This document shows, piece by piece, positions 1 to 6,325 of a stretch of 21,023 bases of DNA. A program made the translations under genes and the position numbers. Positions within the stretch are counted from its first letter, which is position 1. Every line of letters begins with the position of its first letter. The DNA comes from an uncultured Treponema sp. (lineage in GTDB: Bacteria > Spirochaetota > Spirochaetia > Treponematales > Treponemataceae), in assembly GCA_937902445.1 (NCBI GenBank), contig CALELJ010000096.1, forward strand, positions 1-21,023, written 5' to 3'. The notes beneath the pieces are model-generated. The model searched no databases, had not been told where the DNA came from, and was given only the letters and a program-made list of their open reading frames with translations.

Positions 1-59
1 AGCTTTCCATGCTGTCGCTGCTTCTTCCACCTTGCCATTACGCAAATAAGCGGCAACGA

Positions 60-83
60 GAATACAGGGGTCTGTCCCCTATG
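60..83. repeat. 24-bp palindromic repeat, copy 1 (GGGGTCTGTCCCC core)
   Basis: The 24 bases are identical to 1845-1868, in the same orientation. The core AGGGGTCTGTCCCCT pairs perfectly (5-bp AGGGG/CCCCT arms around TCTGT). On the minus strand it supplies the TAG that ends the flavoprotein remnant. GGGGACAGACCCC-type palindromes are known to me as REP-like intergenic repeats in several bacterial groups; assignment to a named family is inference. Confidence 0.75.
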
Positions 84-150
84 TCCCAGCTAAAGCCAAT
101 GCAATATTTCCTTTTGGTCTAGGACTACCATTAATCAATAAAACTTTCAT
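79..150 (-). pseudogene. 5' remnant of an NAD(P)H-dependent FMN reductase / flavoprotein gene
   Basis: From an ATG at 150 the minus strand encodes MKVLLINGSPRPKGNIALAL. This is the start of the flavodoxin-fold NADPH-dependent FMN reductase / iron-sulfur flavoprotein family: first beta strand plus the GSPR phosphate-binding loop that holds FMN. The frame ends after 23 codons at a TAG at 79-81, which lies inside the 24-bp GGGGTCTGTCCCC repeat (60-83). The sequence to the left (1-59) reads LVAAYLRNGKVEEAATAWKA in the same frame and does not look like the continuation of a flavoprotein. I therefore read this as a gene head broken at the repeat. No convincing Shine-Dalgarno lies upstream of 150. 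A recombination joint or a deletion are both possible; the window edge prevents a decision. Confidence 0.5.
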
Positions 151-210
151 AGTTTATATTTTACTAGCAATTTGTAAAAAAAAATCTGTATTTTCTATAT
201 ATAGTGTAAA

Positions 211-232
211 AATATGTACTCAATATGTACTC
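211..232 (+). repeat. Tandem 11-bp duplication upstream of a promoter
   Basis: AATATGTACTC occurs twice head-to-tail (211-221 and 222-232), one DNA helical turn apart. It ends four bases before the extended -10 at 237. The position overlaps the expected -35 region, so it could be a binding site for a regulator or a simple slippage duplication. Confidence 0.6.
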
Positions 233-236
233 TGAG

Positions 237-245
237 TGTTATAAT
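237..245 (+). promoter_or_regulatory. Extended -10 promoter for the SUMF1-like lipoprotein
   Basis: TGTTATAAT is a consensus extended -10 (TGn plus TATAAT). No good -35 is seen at 17 bp; the place is taken by the 11-bp tandem repeat. The predicted transcript start near 252 leaves room for the ribosome site GAAGGGAGAA at 261-270 before the ATG at 276. Confidence 0.55.
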
Positions 246-275
246 CACAAAGCAGATTCAGAAGGGAGAAATCTT

Positions 276-1391
276 ATGGTAAAAAAAATTACATCGTTTA
301 TATTATTCAGCCTGCTTTTTTGTTTAGTTTTTTCCTGTAAAACTAATGTAGAAAAAATCTATCTTTGTCCCTCTTGTTATAGTGAGTATGATAATCTTCA
401 GGATGCGCTTGACTGCTGTAAAGGTCCAAAAGAGGAAAATCCTGAGGATGATGTGAATCCCAATAATATTATTATTGATGGAAGAAACTTTGGAAAAACT
501 GAATTTGTTACTGTGATTCCAAAGGGAGAAACTGCGGTAATTCCAAGTGCCAATTGTATTGCACAAGATAAGCTTTCTGATGTGTTTAATCCAAAACGTA
601 AGATTACTTTGTCTGCCTTTTCAATGTGTAAATATGAGGTTACTCAGGAGCTTTATGAATATGTTATGGGGTCTGTCCCTATTGCGGATAGTGAAAATCG
701 GTATGGTTCGGAACGACAGAAATATAGGCCTGCGCAGGGAATCAACTGGTTTGAAGCTGTTATTTTCTGCAATAAATTAAGTGAACTGGAAGGTTATGAT
801 CCGGTTTATAGTATTTCTGGAATTTCTTATGCCAACAAAGGTAAATCAAATCAGTATGTAAAATCTGCAAAGGTGAGCTGGGATTTTTCTAAAAATGGTT
901 ACCGGTTGCCTACAGAGGCAGAGTGGGAATATGCTGCCAGAGGGGCTGGAAAGTCGGAGCAGGAATGGAAATACAAATATTCCGGGGCAGATAATGTAAA
1001 GCTGGTTGGCTGGACTAGTGTAAATTCTGCAGGAAGAGAGGATACGGATTATATTGTAAAAACTCACGAAGTTGGATTGAAGCTTCCAAATGCTATTGGC
1101 TTATATGATATGAGCGGAAATGTTTCTGAGTGGTGTATGGATTATTACAGAAGTGTTACTGAAAATGGTGATTTTGACCACGGAAATTCTGTTCCTGCTG
1201 AAAAGGGTGCTGTAACAGATCCTTGTTTGGGTAAAGGTAAATATGACAATACAGTTTTACGGGGCGGAAGCTATAAAGAAGACAACGGTTATGCTTCCAT
1301 GTGGCAGAGAATTGGAAAACCTCGTTATGCAGGGCATGGATATATGGACTCAGAAACTTATGAGGGAATTAGACTTGTAAGACGAGGATAG
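276..1391 (+). CDS. Lipoprotein with formylglycine-generating-enzyme-like (SUMF1) domain
   Basis: A 371-residue lipoprotein. I chose the ATG at 276 because GAAGGGAGAA precedes it and the protein then starts with a lipoprotein signal (MVKK, hydrophobic stretch, VFSC with Cys21). A short Cys motif follows (CxxC at 31-34, CC at 47-48). From about residue 80 the FGE-sulfatase domain is clear: KYEVTQELYEYVMG, INWFEAVIFCNKLS, GYRLPTEAEWEYAARG, IGLYDMSGNVSEWC, LRGGSY and a terminal GIRLVRRG. The Cys pair that forms the active site of true formylglycine-generating enzymes is not present after RGGSY, so sulfatase activation is unlikely; the fold probably serves binding or another surface role. It is expected at the cell envelope. 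The gene is AT-richer than the housekeeping genes downstream. The GNAT gene follows after 3 bp. Confidence 0.88.
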   Translation: MVKKITSFILFSLLFCLVFSCKTNVEKIYLCPSCYSEYDNLQDALDCCKGPKEENPEDDVNPNNIIIDGRNFGKTEFVTVIPKGETAVIPSANCIAQDKLSDVFNPKRKITLSAFSMCKYEVTQELYEYVMGSVPIADSENRYGSERQKYRPAQGINWFEAVIFCNKLSELEGYDPVYSISGISYANKGKSNQYVKSAKVSWDFSKNGYRLPTEAEWEYAARGAGKSEQEWKYKYSGADNVKLVGWTSVNSAGREDTDYIVKTHEVGLKLPNAIGLYDMSGNVSEWCMDYYRSVTENGDFDHGNSVPAEKGAVTDPCLGKGKYDNTVLRGGSYKEDNGYASMWQRIGKPRYAGHGYMDSETYEGIRLVRRG

Positions 1392-1394
1392 TTT

Positions 1395-1844
1395 ATGATT
1401 ATAAAGAAAATTACAATTGAAGATTATGATTCGTTGATGGAGCTTTGGAACAGCGTTGGCATGAGTAAAAGAGCTTTGAATCCTGTGGATGACAGTCGTG
1501 AAGGAATTGAACGCTATTTACGCCGAAATCCTGATACCTGCTTTAAAGCTGTTGATGATAACGGTAAGCTTTTTGGAGTAATTTTAAGTGGCCATGATGG
1601 TCGCCGTGGAATTGTGCATCATTTGTGTGTGAACCCAGAAGTTCAGCGGGGCGGAATTGGAAGCCAGCTGGTGAAGGCGGCGGAAAATGCCTTGAAGGCA
1701 GAAGGTATTCAGAAAATCTTCATTCTTGTTTTTAATGATAATGATAAGGGAAATGCCTTTTGGGAAAAACAGGGCTACTCCTTGCGTACAAATCTGAATT
1801 ACAGAAACAAATCTTTGAATGAGCAGATTCCTACAGGGAAATAA
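1395..1844 (+). CDS. GNAT-family N-acetyltransferase
   Basis: A 149-residue single-domain GNAT protein, which transfers acetyl from acetyl-CoA to an amine. Motif A is clear: VHHLCVNPEVQRGGIGSQLV, with the pyrophosphate-binding QRGGIG at 84-89. It is followed by the helix AAENALKAEG and motif B (NAFWEKQGY). Length is typical. The substrate cannot be told. The ATG lies 3 bp after the stop of the lipoprotein gene, with GACGAGGAT as ribosome site inside the upstream coding end, so the two are co-transcribed. The TAA at 1842-1844 abuts copy 2 of the 24-bp repeat with no spacer. It shares the AT-rich codon use of the preceding gene, which supports the two forming one accessory unit. Confidence 0.88.
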   Translation: MIIKKITIEDYDSLMELWNSVGMSKRALNPVDDSREGIERYLRRNPDTCFKAVDDNGKLFGVILSGHDGRRGIVHHLCVNPEVQRGGIGSQLVKAAENALKAEGIQKIFILVFNDNDKGNAFWEKQGYSLRTNLNYRNKSLNEQIPTGK

Positions 1845-1868
1845 GAATACAGGGGTCTGTCCCCTATG
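1845..1868. repeat. 24-bp palindromic repeat, copy 2
   Basis: Identical to 60-83 and in the same orientation, starting at the base after the GNAT stop codon. It forms a 5-bp GC-rich hairpin without a T-run, so it is a poor intrinsic terminator. A partial related string, CTGTCCCCTTTG, recurs at 1970-1981. Confidence 0.75.
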
Positions 1869-1874
1869 GCGAAA

Positions 1875-1965
1875 GTCCACACCAGGATTGCTGAGCCGCT
1901 CCAGGATAGCTGAGTCCACACCAGGATTGCTGAGTCCACCCCAGGATTGCTGAGCGTAGTCGAAG
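1875..1965. repeat. Four tandem 20-bp units ending in a CTGAGCGTAGTCGAAG motif
   Basis: The unit GTCCACACCAGGATTGCTGA appears at 1875-1894 and 1914-1933. Variants lie at 1895-1913 (19 bp, GCCGCT start, GGATAGC) and 1934-1953 (ACC to CCC). The array runs into CTGAGCGTAGTCGAAG at 1950-1965, a motif also found at 3286-3301 and 4465-4480. There are no unique spacers, so this is not a CRISPR. The array fills most of the gap between the GNAT and deacetylase genes. Confidence 0.8.
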
Positions 1966-2035
1966 TATCCTGTCCCCTTTGTGAACTGTGCCGTGTTTGA
2001 AGTTTATGTGATTTTGTTCTAATATATGGGTCATA

Positions 2036-3196
2036 ATGGCAACAAGAAAATCTGCACCAAAGAAAAAGAGATCTCCCAAAAAACGCAAGCCAAAGGTTAA
2101 GCTCGACAACAAAAAAGTAATGGCTCTTGCGGCGGTGATGATTTTCATATGCGCCCTTGTTCTTGTTGTTTCATTTATGATATCAGGGCCTGAGCCAAAG
2201 AAAGCTGAACAGAAAAGCCATCCGGTAGTTGAACGTCAGACGGAAAATCCAAAACCCGCAAAAGAAAAAACTGAGAATAAAAAGGAACAGAAATCTCAGG
2301 AAAATAAAAAAAGTTCCGTGAAAAAGGATGATGTTAAAGTTCAGCCTGAAAAAAAAGATCCACCAAAGAAAAAGACGGAACAGAAAACTGCGCCGGAGGC
2401 AAAACCACAAGTCAAACCGGAAAATAAAAAGGCCGTGGATGCCGAGGTAAAGAAAGAAGAAAAGCCTCAGGTAAAGCCGGAACCAAAGAAACCTGTTTCC
2501 AGATTCAATATTCCGGAAAGCCAGGGCAGGGCAAAACTCTGTTTCATCATAGATGACGGAGGACAGAGCACCAGTTACATCAGAAAATATACCACGTTAC
2601 CTTTCCCTGTGGCGATCGCAGTCCTTCCGCGGTTGCCTGCCACAAAGGAATGCGCGAGAATCGTTGTCGCAGATAAAAAGGAACTTATGCTCCATCAGCC
2701 GATGCAGGCACAGAACCTTAAGATGAATCCGGGACCGGGGGCGATTCTTCCTGACATGGGTATGAGCGAGGTCTATGCTACCGTCTCACAGAACCTTGCT
2801 GAACTTGGTCCAGGCGTAAAGGGATTCAACAACCACGAAGGTTCGCTTATTACATGCGACCTGAACATGATGGGTGCCGTCCTTGATGCCGCCCATGACA
2901 ATAATGTCTACTTTGTTGATTCAAGAACTTCAAAGGATACCATGGCACCATTTGCCGCCCTTGAGCGTGACATGAAAATTCTTGAGCGCGAGGTGTTCAT
3001 CGATGACATCATCGACCGTGATGAAATGCTGAAGCAGATCATGCGCGGAATTGACATAGCAAACAAAAAAGGCAAAGTCATAATGATCGGACACGTGGAT
3101 AAATCTGCAAAGATTCTTCCCCAGCTCCTGTCAGAAATGTATCCGGAACTGAAGGCAAAGGGCTATCAGATAGTCTTTCCTTCACAGCTTTTATAG
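2036..3196 (+). CDS. Membrane-anchored divergent polysaccharide deacetylase (YibQ-like)
   Basis: A 386-residue protein with three parts. Residues 1-28 are strongly basic and cytoplasmic; about 29-49 is one membrane helix; about 50-155 is a Lys/Pro/Glu/Gln-rich low-complexity linker that could span the periplasm or peptidoglycan. From about 165 comes the divergent polysaccharide deacetylase domain (PF04748 family): CFIIDDGGQS (Asp173-Asp174), LMLHQPM (His220), FNNHEGS (His267) and YFVDSRTS. These correspond to the family's metal and catalytic positions, so the enzyme may be active. The expected substrate is a cell-wall or envelope glycan; this is family inference. No strong Shine-Dalgarno precedes the ATG. 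The gene is flanked by repeats and appears to be a single transcription unit. Confidence 0.82.
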   Translation: MATRKSAPKKKRSPKKRKPKVKLDNKKVMALAAVMIFICALVLVVSFMISGPEPKKAEQKSHPVVERQTENPKPAKEKTENKKEQKSQENKKSSVKKDDVKVQPEKKDPPKKKTEQKTAPEAKPQVKPENKKAVDAEVKKEEKPQVKPEPKKPVSRFNIPESQGRAKLCFIIDDGGQSTSYIRKYTTLPFPVAIAVLPRLPATKECARIVVADKKELMLHQPMQAQNLKMNPGPGAILPDMGMSEVYATVSQNLAELGPGVKGFNNHEGSLITCDLNMMGAVLDAAHDNNVYFVDSRTSKDTMAPFAALERDMKILEREVFIDDIIDRDEMLKQIMRGIDIANKKGKVIMIGHVDKSAKILPQLLSEMYPELKAKGYQIVFPSQLL

Positions 3197-3222
3197 CAGG
3201 TTTGTTACTATGCTCTGCGGTT

Positions 3223-3301
3223 GCTGCGCACAGTCGAAGTGCAGGACCCTTCGACAAGCTCAGGGATCCTTGGACTATAGGCTGACTGAGCGGAGTCGAA
3301 G
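3223..3301. repeat. Cluster of GTCGAAG/CTTCGAC inverted repeats
   Basis: Three related elements fill the gap before tsaD: GCTGCGCACAGTCGAAG (3223-3239), CCCTTCGACAAGCTCAGGG (3247-3265) and CTGAGCGGAGTCGAAG (3286-3301). GTCGAAG at 3233-3239 can pair with CTTCGAC at 3249-3255. Alternatively CTTCGAC-CTCAG at 3249-3263 can pair with CTGAG-GTCGAAG at 3286-3301, giving two competing hairpins. Such CTTCGACNNGCTCAG palindromes are dispersed intergenic repeats in many genomes. Confidence 0.75.
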
Positions 3302-3330
3302 TCTGTCATATTATTTTTTTATGAGGAAAT

Positions 3331-4368
3331 ATGAAAGTATTAGGAATTGAATCAAGCTGCGACGAAACAGCCTGTGCTATTGTTGAAGACGGAAAAAAAA
3401 TCTTGAGCAACGTAGTTGCGACACAGATTCCTTTTCATGAAATTTACAAAGGTGTCGTACCGGAAATTGCCAGCCGCAAGCACGCGGAATGGATTCTGCC
3501 TGTAGTCCGTCAGGCAGTGGAAGAAGCCGGCCTCAAGCTTGAGGATGTCGATGCCATTGCCGCTACAAACAGACCAGGTCTCATGGGTTCCCTTCTTGTA
3601 GGTCTTACCTTTGGAAAGACCCTTGCATGGTCGCTGAACAAGCCTTTCTATGCAGTAAACCACATGCTTGGACACATGTATGCCGCCCATCTTGAAAATG
3701 ACATCCAGTATCCCTATCTTGGACTTCTGGTTTCAGGCGGACACAGCATCATTGCAAAAGTAAACGGTTTTGACGACCTTGAGATTCTTGGAACTACAAT
3801 CGATGACAGTGTTGGCGAAGCTTTTGACAAGGTTTCGAAATTCTATGATCTTGGATACCCTGGAGGAGTGATCATTGACAGACTTGCCCAGAAAGGCGAT
3901 CCAAAGGCTTTTAGTTTTCCGACTCCAAAAATAGACAAGGGAGAGCATCGCTATGATGTTTCCTTCAGCGGACTTAAGACAGCCGTAATTCATCAGGCTT
4001 CTTCTTTCCTCAATGAAGGATATGAAAATACCGTGGAGAACATCGCTGCTTCCTTCCAGGAGACGGCCTGCAGGACTCTGGTTTCAAGGTTGATGCGTGC
4101 CGTGGAGGATACCGGGCTTACAACAGTTGTTGCCGGTGGCGGTGTTGCCGCCAATTCAAGGCTCAGGTCCATGCTTGCCGAGCACAGTGAACTTAACTGC
4201 ATATTCCCGCCGTTGAAGCTTTGCGGTGACAACGGGGCCATGATTGCCGGTGTCGCATATCACTTCCTTGCCCGTGGCGAAACAAGCCCGTTGAACACCA
4301 CAGCCTGTGCCAGAATCCCTCAGTTTAAAAGAGGCCTTGCAAATCTTGAGGCATTTGGCAGAAGATAG
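3331..4368 (+). CDS. tsaD: tRNA N6-adenosine threonylcarbamoyltransferase TsaD
   Basis: TsaD transfers the threonylcarbamoyl group from TC-AMP to A37 of tRNAs that read ANN codons, acting in the cytoplasm with TsaB and TsaE. The 345-residue length is normal. The start GIESSCDETACAIV is the family signature. The metal ligands sit at the usual numbers: His111 and His115 in HMLGHMYAAH, and Asp300 in CGDNGAMIAG. Further matches are SGGHS, DDSVGEAFDKVSK, FSGLKTAV and VVAGGGVAANSRLR. GAGGAA lies 5-10 bases before the ATG. The gene stands alone between two repeat-rich gaps; no tsaB, tsaE or rimI neighbour is in the window. Confidence 0.97.
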   Translation: MKVLGIESSCDETACAIVEDGKKILSNVVATQIPFHEIYKGVVPEIASRKHAEWILPVVRQAVEEAGLKLEDVDAIAATNRPGLMGSLLVGLTFGKTLAWSLNKPFYAVNHMLGHMYAAHLENDIQYPYLGLLVSGGHSIIAKVNGFDDLEILGTTIDDSVGEAFDKVSKFYDLGYPGGVIIDRLAQKGDPKAFSFPTPKIDKGEHRYDVSFSGLKTAVIHQASSFLNEGYENTVENIAASFQETACRTLVSRLMRAVEDTGLTTVVAGGGVAANSRLRSMLAEHSELNCIFPPLKLCGDNGAMIAGVAYHFLARGETSPLNTTACARIPQFKRGLANLEAFGRR

Positions 4369-4443
4369 GGGGCGAAAGCCTTGCTCACTAGATGCCACGG
4401 GCGATTTAACTTTCGCCCCACGAATTGCGGGAGGCAATTCGTG
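4369..4443. repeat. Two adjacent hairpins directly after the tsaD stop
   Basis: GGGGCGAAAG (4369-4378), immediately after the TAG, pairs with CTTTCGCCCC (4410-4419) around a 31-base loop. CACGAATTGC (4419-4428) pairs perfectly with GCAATTCGTG (4434-4443) around GGGAG. Neither is followed by a T-run. They look like inserted palindromic repeats or mRNA 3'-end stabilisers rather than terminators. Confidence 0.65.
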
Positions 4444-4464
4444 AACACCCGGACGACAGGCTTG

Positions 4465-4480
4465 CTGAGCGCAGTCGAAG
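4465..4480. repeat. CTGAGCGCAGTCGAAG dispersed repeat
   Basis: This copy differs from 1950-1965 and 3286-3301 at one variable base (CTGAGCGNAGTCGAAG). It is embedded in GGCTTG...CAGCCTG, so flanking bases also tend to pair (CAGGCTTGC / GCAGCCTG). Confidence 0.7.
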
Positions 4481-4518
4481 CAGCCTGTGCCTGTGCTTAT
4501 TGCGCGGGTGCAACAAAA

Positions 4519-4546
4519 AAGGATGTCTGATTGTTCAGACATCCTT
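4519..4546 (-). terminator. Intrinsic terminator for the 4573-4974 gene, likely bidirectional
   Basis: AAGGATGTCTGA (4519-4530) and TCAGACATCCTT (4535-4546) form a perfect 12-bp stem with a 4-base loop. Read on the minus strand it is followed by six T (4515-4520), 27 bp after the stop of the membrane protein gene. On the plus strand CTGCATTTT follows, so it may also stop tsaD transcripts; a weaker AAAGC/GCTTT hairpin with a T-run lies at 4556-4574. Confidence 0.85.
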
Positions 4547-4572
4547 CTGCATTTTAAAGCATGTGCTTTTTT

Positions 4573-4974
4573 TTATGACTTGAAGTAACCTGCGATTGCT
4601 GCAACCCAGCCGACTATCACGCAGTAGAATCCGATATAGGCGTGCTTGATAAGTCCTTTTCCGATTGCCTTGTAGACAACGTTGTCATTGAATCCGATTA
4701 CGAGGACGATTGCGCCGATAATGGAAACTGCAAGGGCCACAAGCTTGAGGTTCTTGTTTCCGCTGCTCAGGAAATTGAATACGATACCTGCGATTCCGCC
4801 TGCGATGATCATAAGCGATCCGATAGTGCAGAATCCGGAATTCTTGAAGTTGATGAAATCAAATCCGTTTGGTTTCTGTCCAAGAACCTTGAACATTGGA
4901 AGAATGAAACCGATTACAACAAGAGCCATACCGATCAGGTACAGGTTTGATATTATGCTGTTTTTCTTTCCCAT
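4573..4974 (-). CDS. Small four-helix membrane protein, unknown function
   Basis: I do not recognise a named family. The 133-residue product has four hydrophobic segments (about 12-31, 47-69, 76-97, 108-131), with a short loop GQKPNGFDFINFKNSGF between the first two and Lys-rich connections. Both termini probably face the cytoplasm. The ribosome site TAAGGAGGT, four bases before the ATG (4979-4987), is near-perfect, and a TATAAT (5003-5008, minus) lies close upstream, so the gene appears well expressed from its own promoter although it follows fabF by only 63 bp. A strong terminator follows. Regularly spaced Gly-rich helices (VGWVAAIAGYF, IIAGGIAGIVF) suggest tightly packed helices. Confidence 0.8.
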   Translation of the reverse strand: MGKKNSIISNLYLIGMALVVIGFILPMFKVLGQKPNGFDFINFKNSGFCTIGSLMIIAGGIAGIVFNFLSSGNKNLKLVALAVSIIGAIVLVIGFNDNVVYKAIGKGLIKHAYIGFYCVIVGWVAAIAGYFKS

Positions 4975-4978
4975 GATA

Positions 4979-5008
4979 AACCTCCTTATGGGTGATATGA
5001 TAATTATA
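4979..5008 (-). promoter_or_regulatory. -10 box and strong Shine-Dalgarno of the small membrane protein gene
   Basis: On the minus strand TATAAT (5008 to 5003) is followed by TAAGGAGGT (4987 to 4979) and the ATG at 4974. The -35 region is T-rich and has no clear TTGACA. A transcript would start near 4996 with a leader of about 20 bases. Confidence 0.5.
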
Positions 5009-5037
5009 CGTTAAAAAAAGCAATAATTCTAGGACTT

Positions 5038-6297
5038 CTATAAATCGGTAAATTTTTTGATTATGAGGCATCCGTTGTGTCCGCCAAATCCCAGGGATCC
5101 TGATGCGGCATAGTTGATGTTTTTCTCAATGCCCTTGTTTGGTGTGTAGTTCAGGTCGCATCCACCTTCCACATCCTGGTTGTCCAGGTTTATTGTAGGC
5201 GGAACAAAAGAATCGTTGATTGCCTTTACGCAGAAAAGTGCCTCTATGGCACCAGCAGCCCCAATCATGTGCCCCGTCATGCTTTTTGTCGAAGAAATGC
5301 TGATGTTGTAGGCGTGACTGCCCAGGGCTGTCTTGAGCATCTGTGTCTCGGCGCTGTCGTTTATCTGTGTGGATGTTCCATGGACATTGTAGTAGTCAAG
5401 TTTTTCAGGCGGAATACCGGCGTCTTCAAGAGCCGCCTTTACGGCAAGAGCTGCTACGGCACCGTCCTTTATCGGTGATGTTATGTGGTAGGCGTCACAG
5501 CTGGAACCGAATCCTGCGATTTCACCATAAATTTTTGCGCCACGTCTTTTTGCGTGCTCAAGTTCCTCAAGAATTAGCACCGCGCTTCCTTCGCTGATGA
5601 TGAAGCCGTCCCTGTCCCTGTCAAAGGGTCTGCAGGCCTTTTCCGGAGTGTCGTTGAAATTACGGCTGAGGGCCTGGAGGGCGTCATAGCAGGCAACGGA
5701 AAACCTGGTCAGCGGTGCGTCTGTTCCGCCTGTAATGCAGACATCGCAGCGGCCGGCCCTTATCAAGTCTGCCGAAAGTCCTATGGCGTCAGTTCCCGAA
5801 GAACATGCTGTTCCCATGGTGTAAGAAAAACCATTCAGACCAAAAAACATGCTTATGTTTGCGGCGGCCTCATTCGTTATCATGAGCGGAGTCGTCAAAG
5901 GCGGCATTCTGTCTGGAGCGGATTCGGCAAGCTTGTCAAAACCATCGGCCGCAGCTTCAATACCACCGATGCAGCATCCAAAAAAAATTCCGCATTTTTC
6001 CTTCTGCAATGAGTCCCTGTCGTAGCCGCTGTCCCTTACTGCCTGGCTTGCTGCAGCAACCGCATAGCGTGTAAAACGGGCCATCTTGCGTACAGATTTT
6101 TTCTCAATGCCATAGTCCTGCGGATTGAAATCCTTTACTTCGCCGGCAATATGCACCCTGAGATCTGAGGTGTCAAAAAGTGAGATTTTTGAAATTCCGC
6201 TTCTTCCGTTTTTAATGGAATCCCAGGCTGCTTCCGGAGAATTTCCGACAGGGGAAATGCATCCAAGCCCGGTTATGACTACACGTCTTCTGCTCAT
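5038..6297 (-). CDS. fabF: Beta-ketoacyl-[ACP] synthase II (FabF)
   Basis: FabF condenses malonyl-ACP with acyl-ACP in type II fatty acid elongation in the cytoplasm. The 419-residue length is standard. The Cys-His-His triad is intact: Cys165 in GTACSSGTDA, His306 in NVHGTSTQIND and His343 in SSTKSMTGHMIGAAGA, with Lys338 beside it. The start RRRVVITGLGCISPVG and the end GSLGFGGHNGCLII are also typical. It starts 28 bp after mraY on the same strand and is probably co-transcribed with it. The upstream GGAG is 13 bases from the ATG, rather far, so coupling to mraY translation is possible. No acpP or other fab gene is adjacent. Confidence 0.95.
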   Translation of the reverse strand: MSRRRVVITGLGCISPVGNSPEAAWDSIKNGRSGISKISLFDTSDLRVHIAGEVKDFNPQDYGIEKKSVRKMARFTRYAVAAASQAVRDSGYDRDSLQKEKCGIFFGCCIGGIEAAADGFDKLAESAPDRMPPLTTPLMITNEAAANISMFFGLNGFSYTMGTACSSGTDAIGLSADLIRAGRCDVCITGGTDAPLTRFSVACYDALQALSRNFNDTPEKACRPFDRDRDGFIISEGSAVLILEELEHAKRRGAKIYGEIAGFGSSCDAYHITSPIKDGAVAALAVKAALEDAGIPPEKLDYYNVHGTSTQINDSAETQMLKTALGSHAYNISISSTKSMTGHMIGAAGAIEALFCVKAINDSFVPPTINLDNQDVEGGCDLNYTPNKGIEKNINYAASGSLGFGGHNGCLIIKKFTDL

Positions 6298-6325
6298 TTT
6301 CAGTATTTTTCTCCGTAAGAGTTTT

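Noticed and set aside
225..275. Upstream in-frame start for the SUMF1-like lipoprotein
   Set aside because: The extra 17 codons overlap the -10 box and put a hydrophilic stretch before the lipoprotein signal; ATG 276 has the ribosome site.
1875..1965. CRISPR-like array
   Set aside because: The units are contiguous without unique spacers and no cas gene is near.
4642..5014. Plus-strand frames of 102 and 110 codons opposite the small membrane protein
   Set aside because: The minus strand has a strong ribosome site, promoter, membrane helices and terminator; the plus frames have none.
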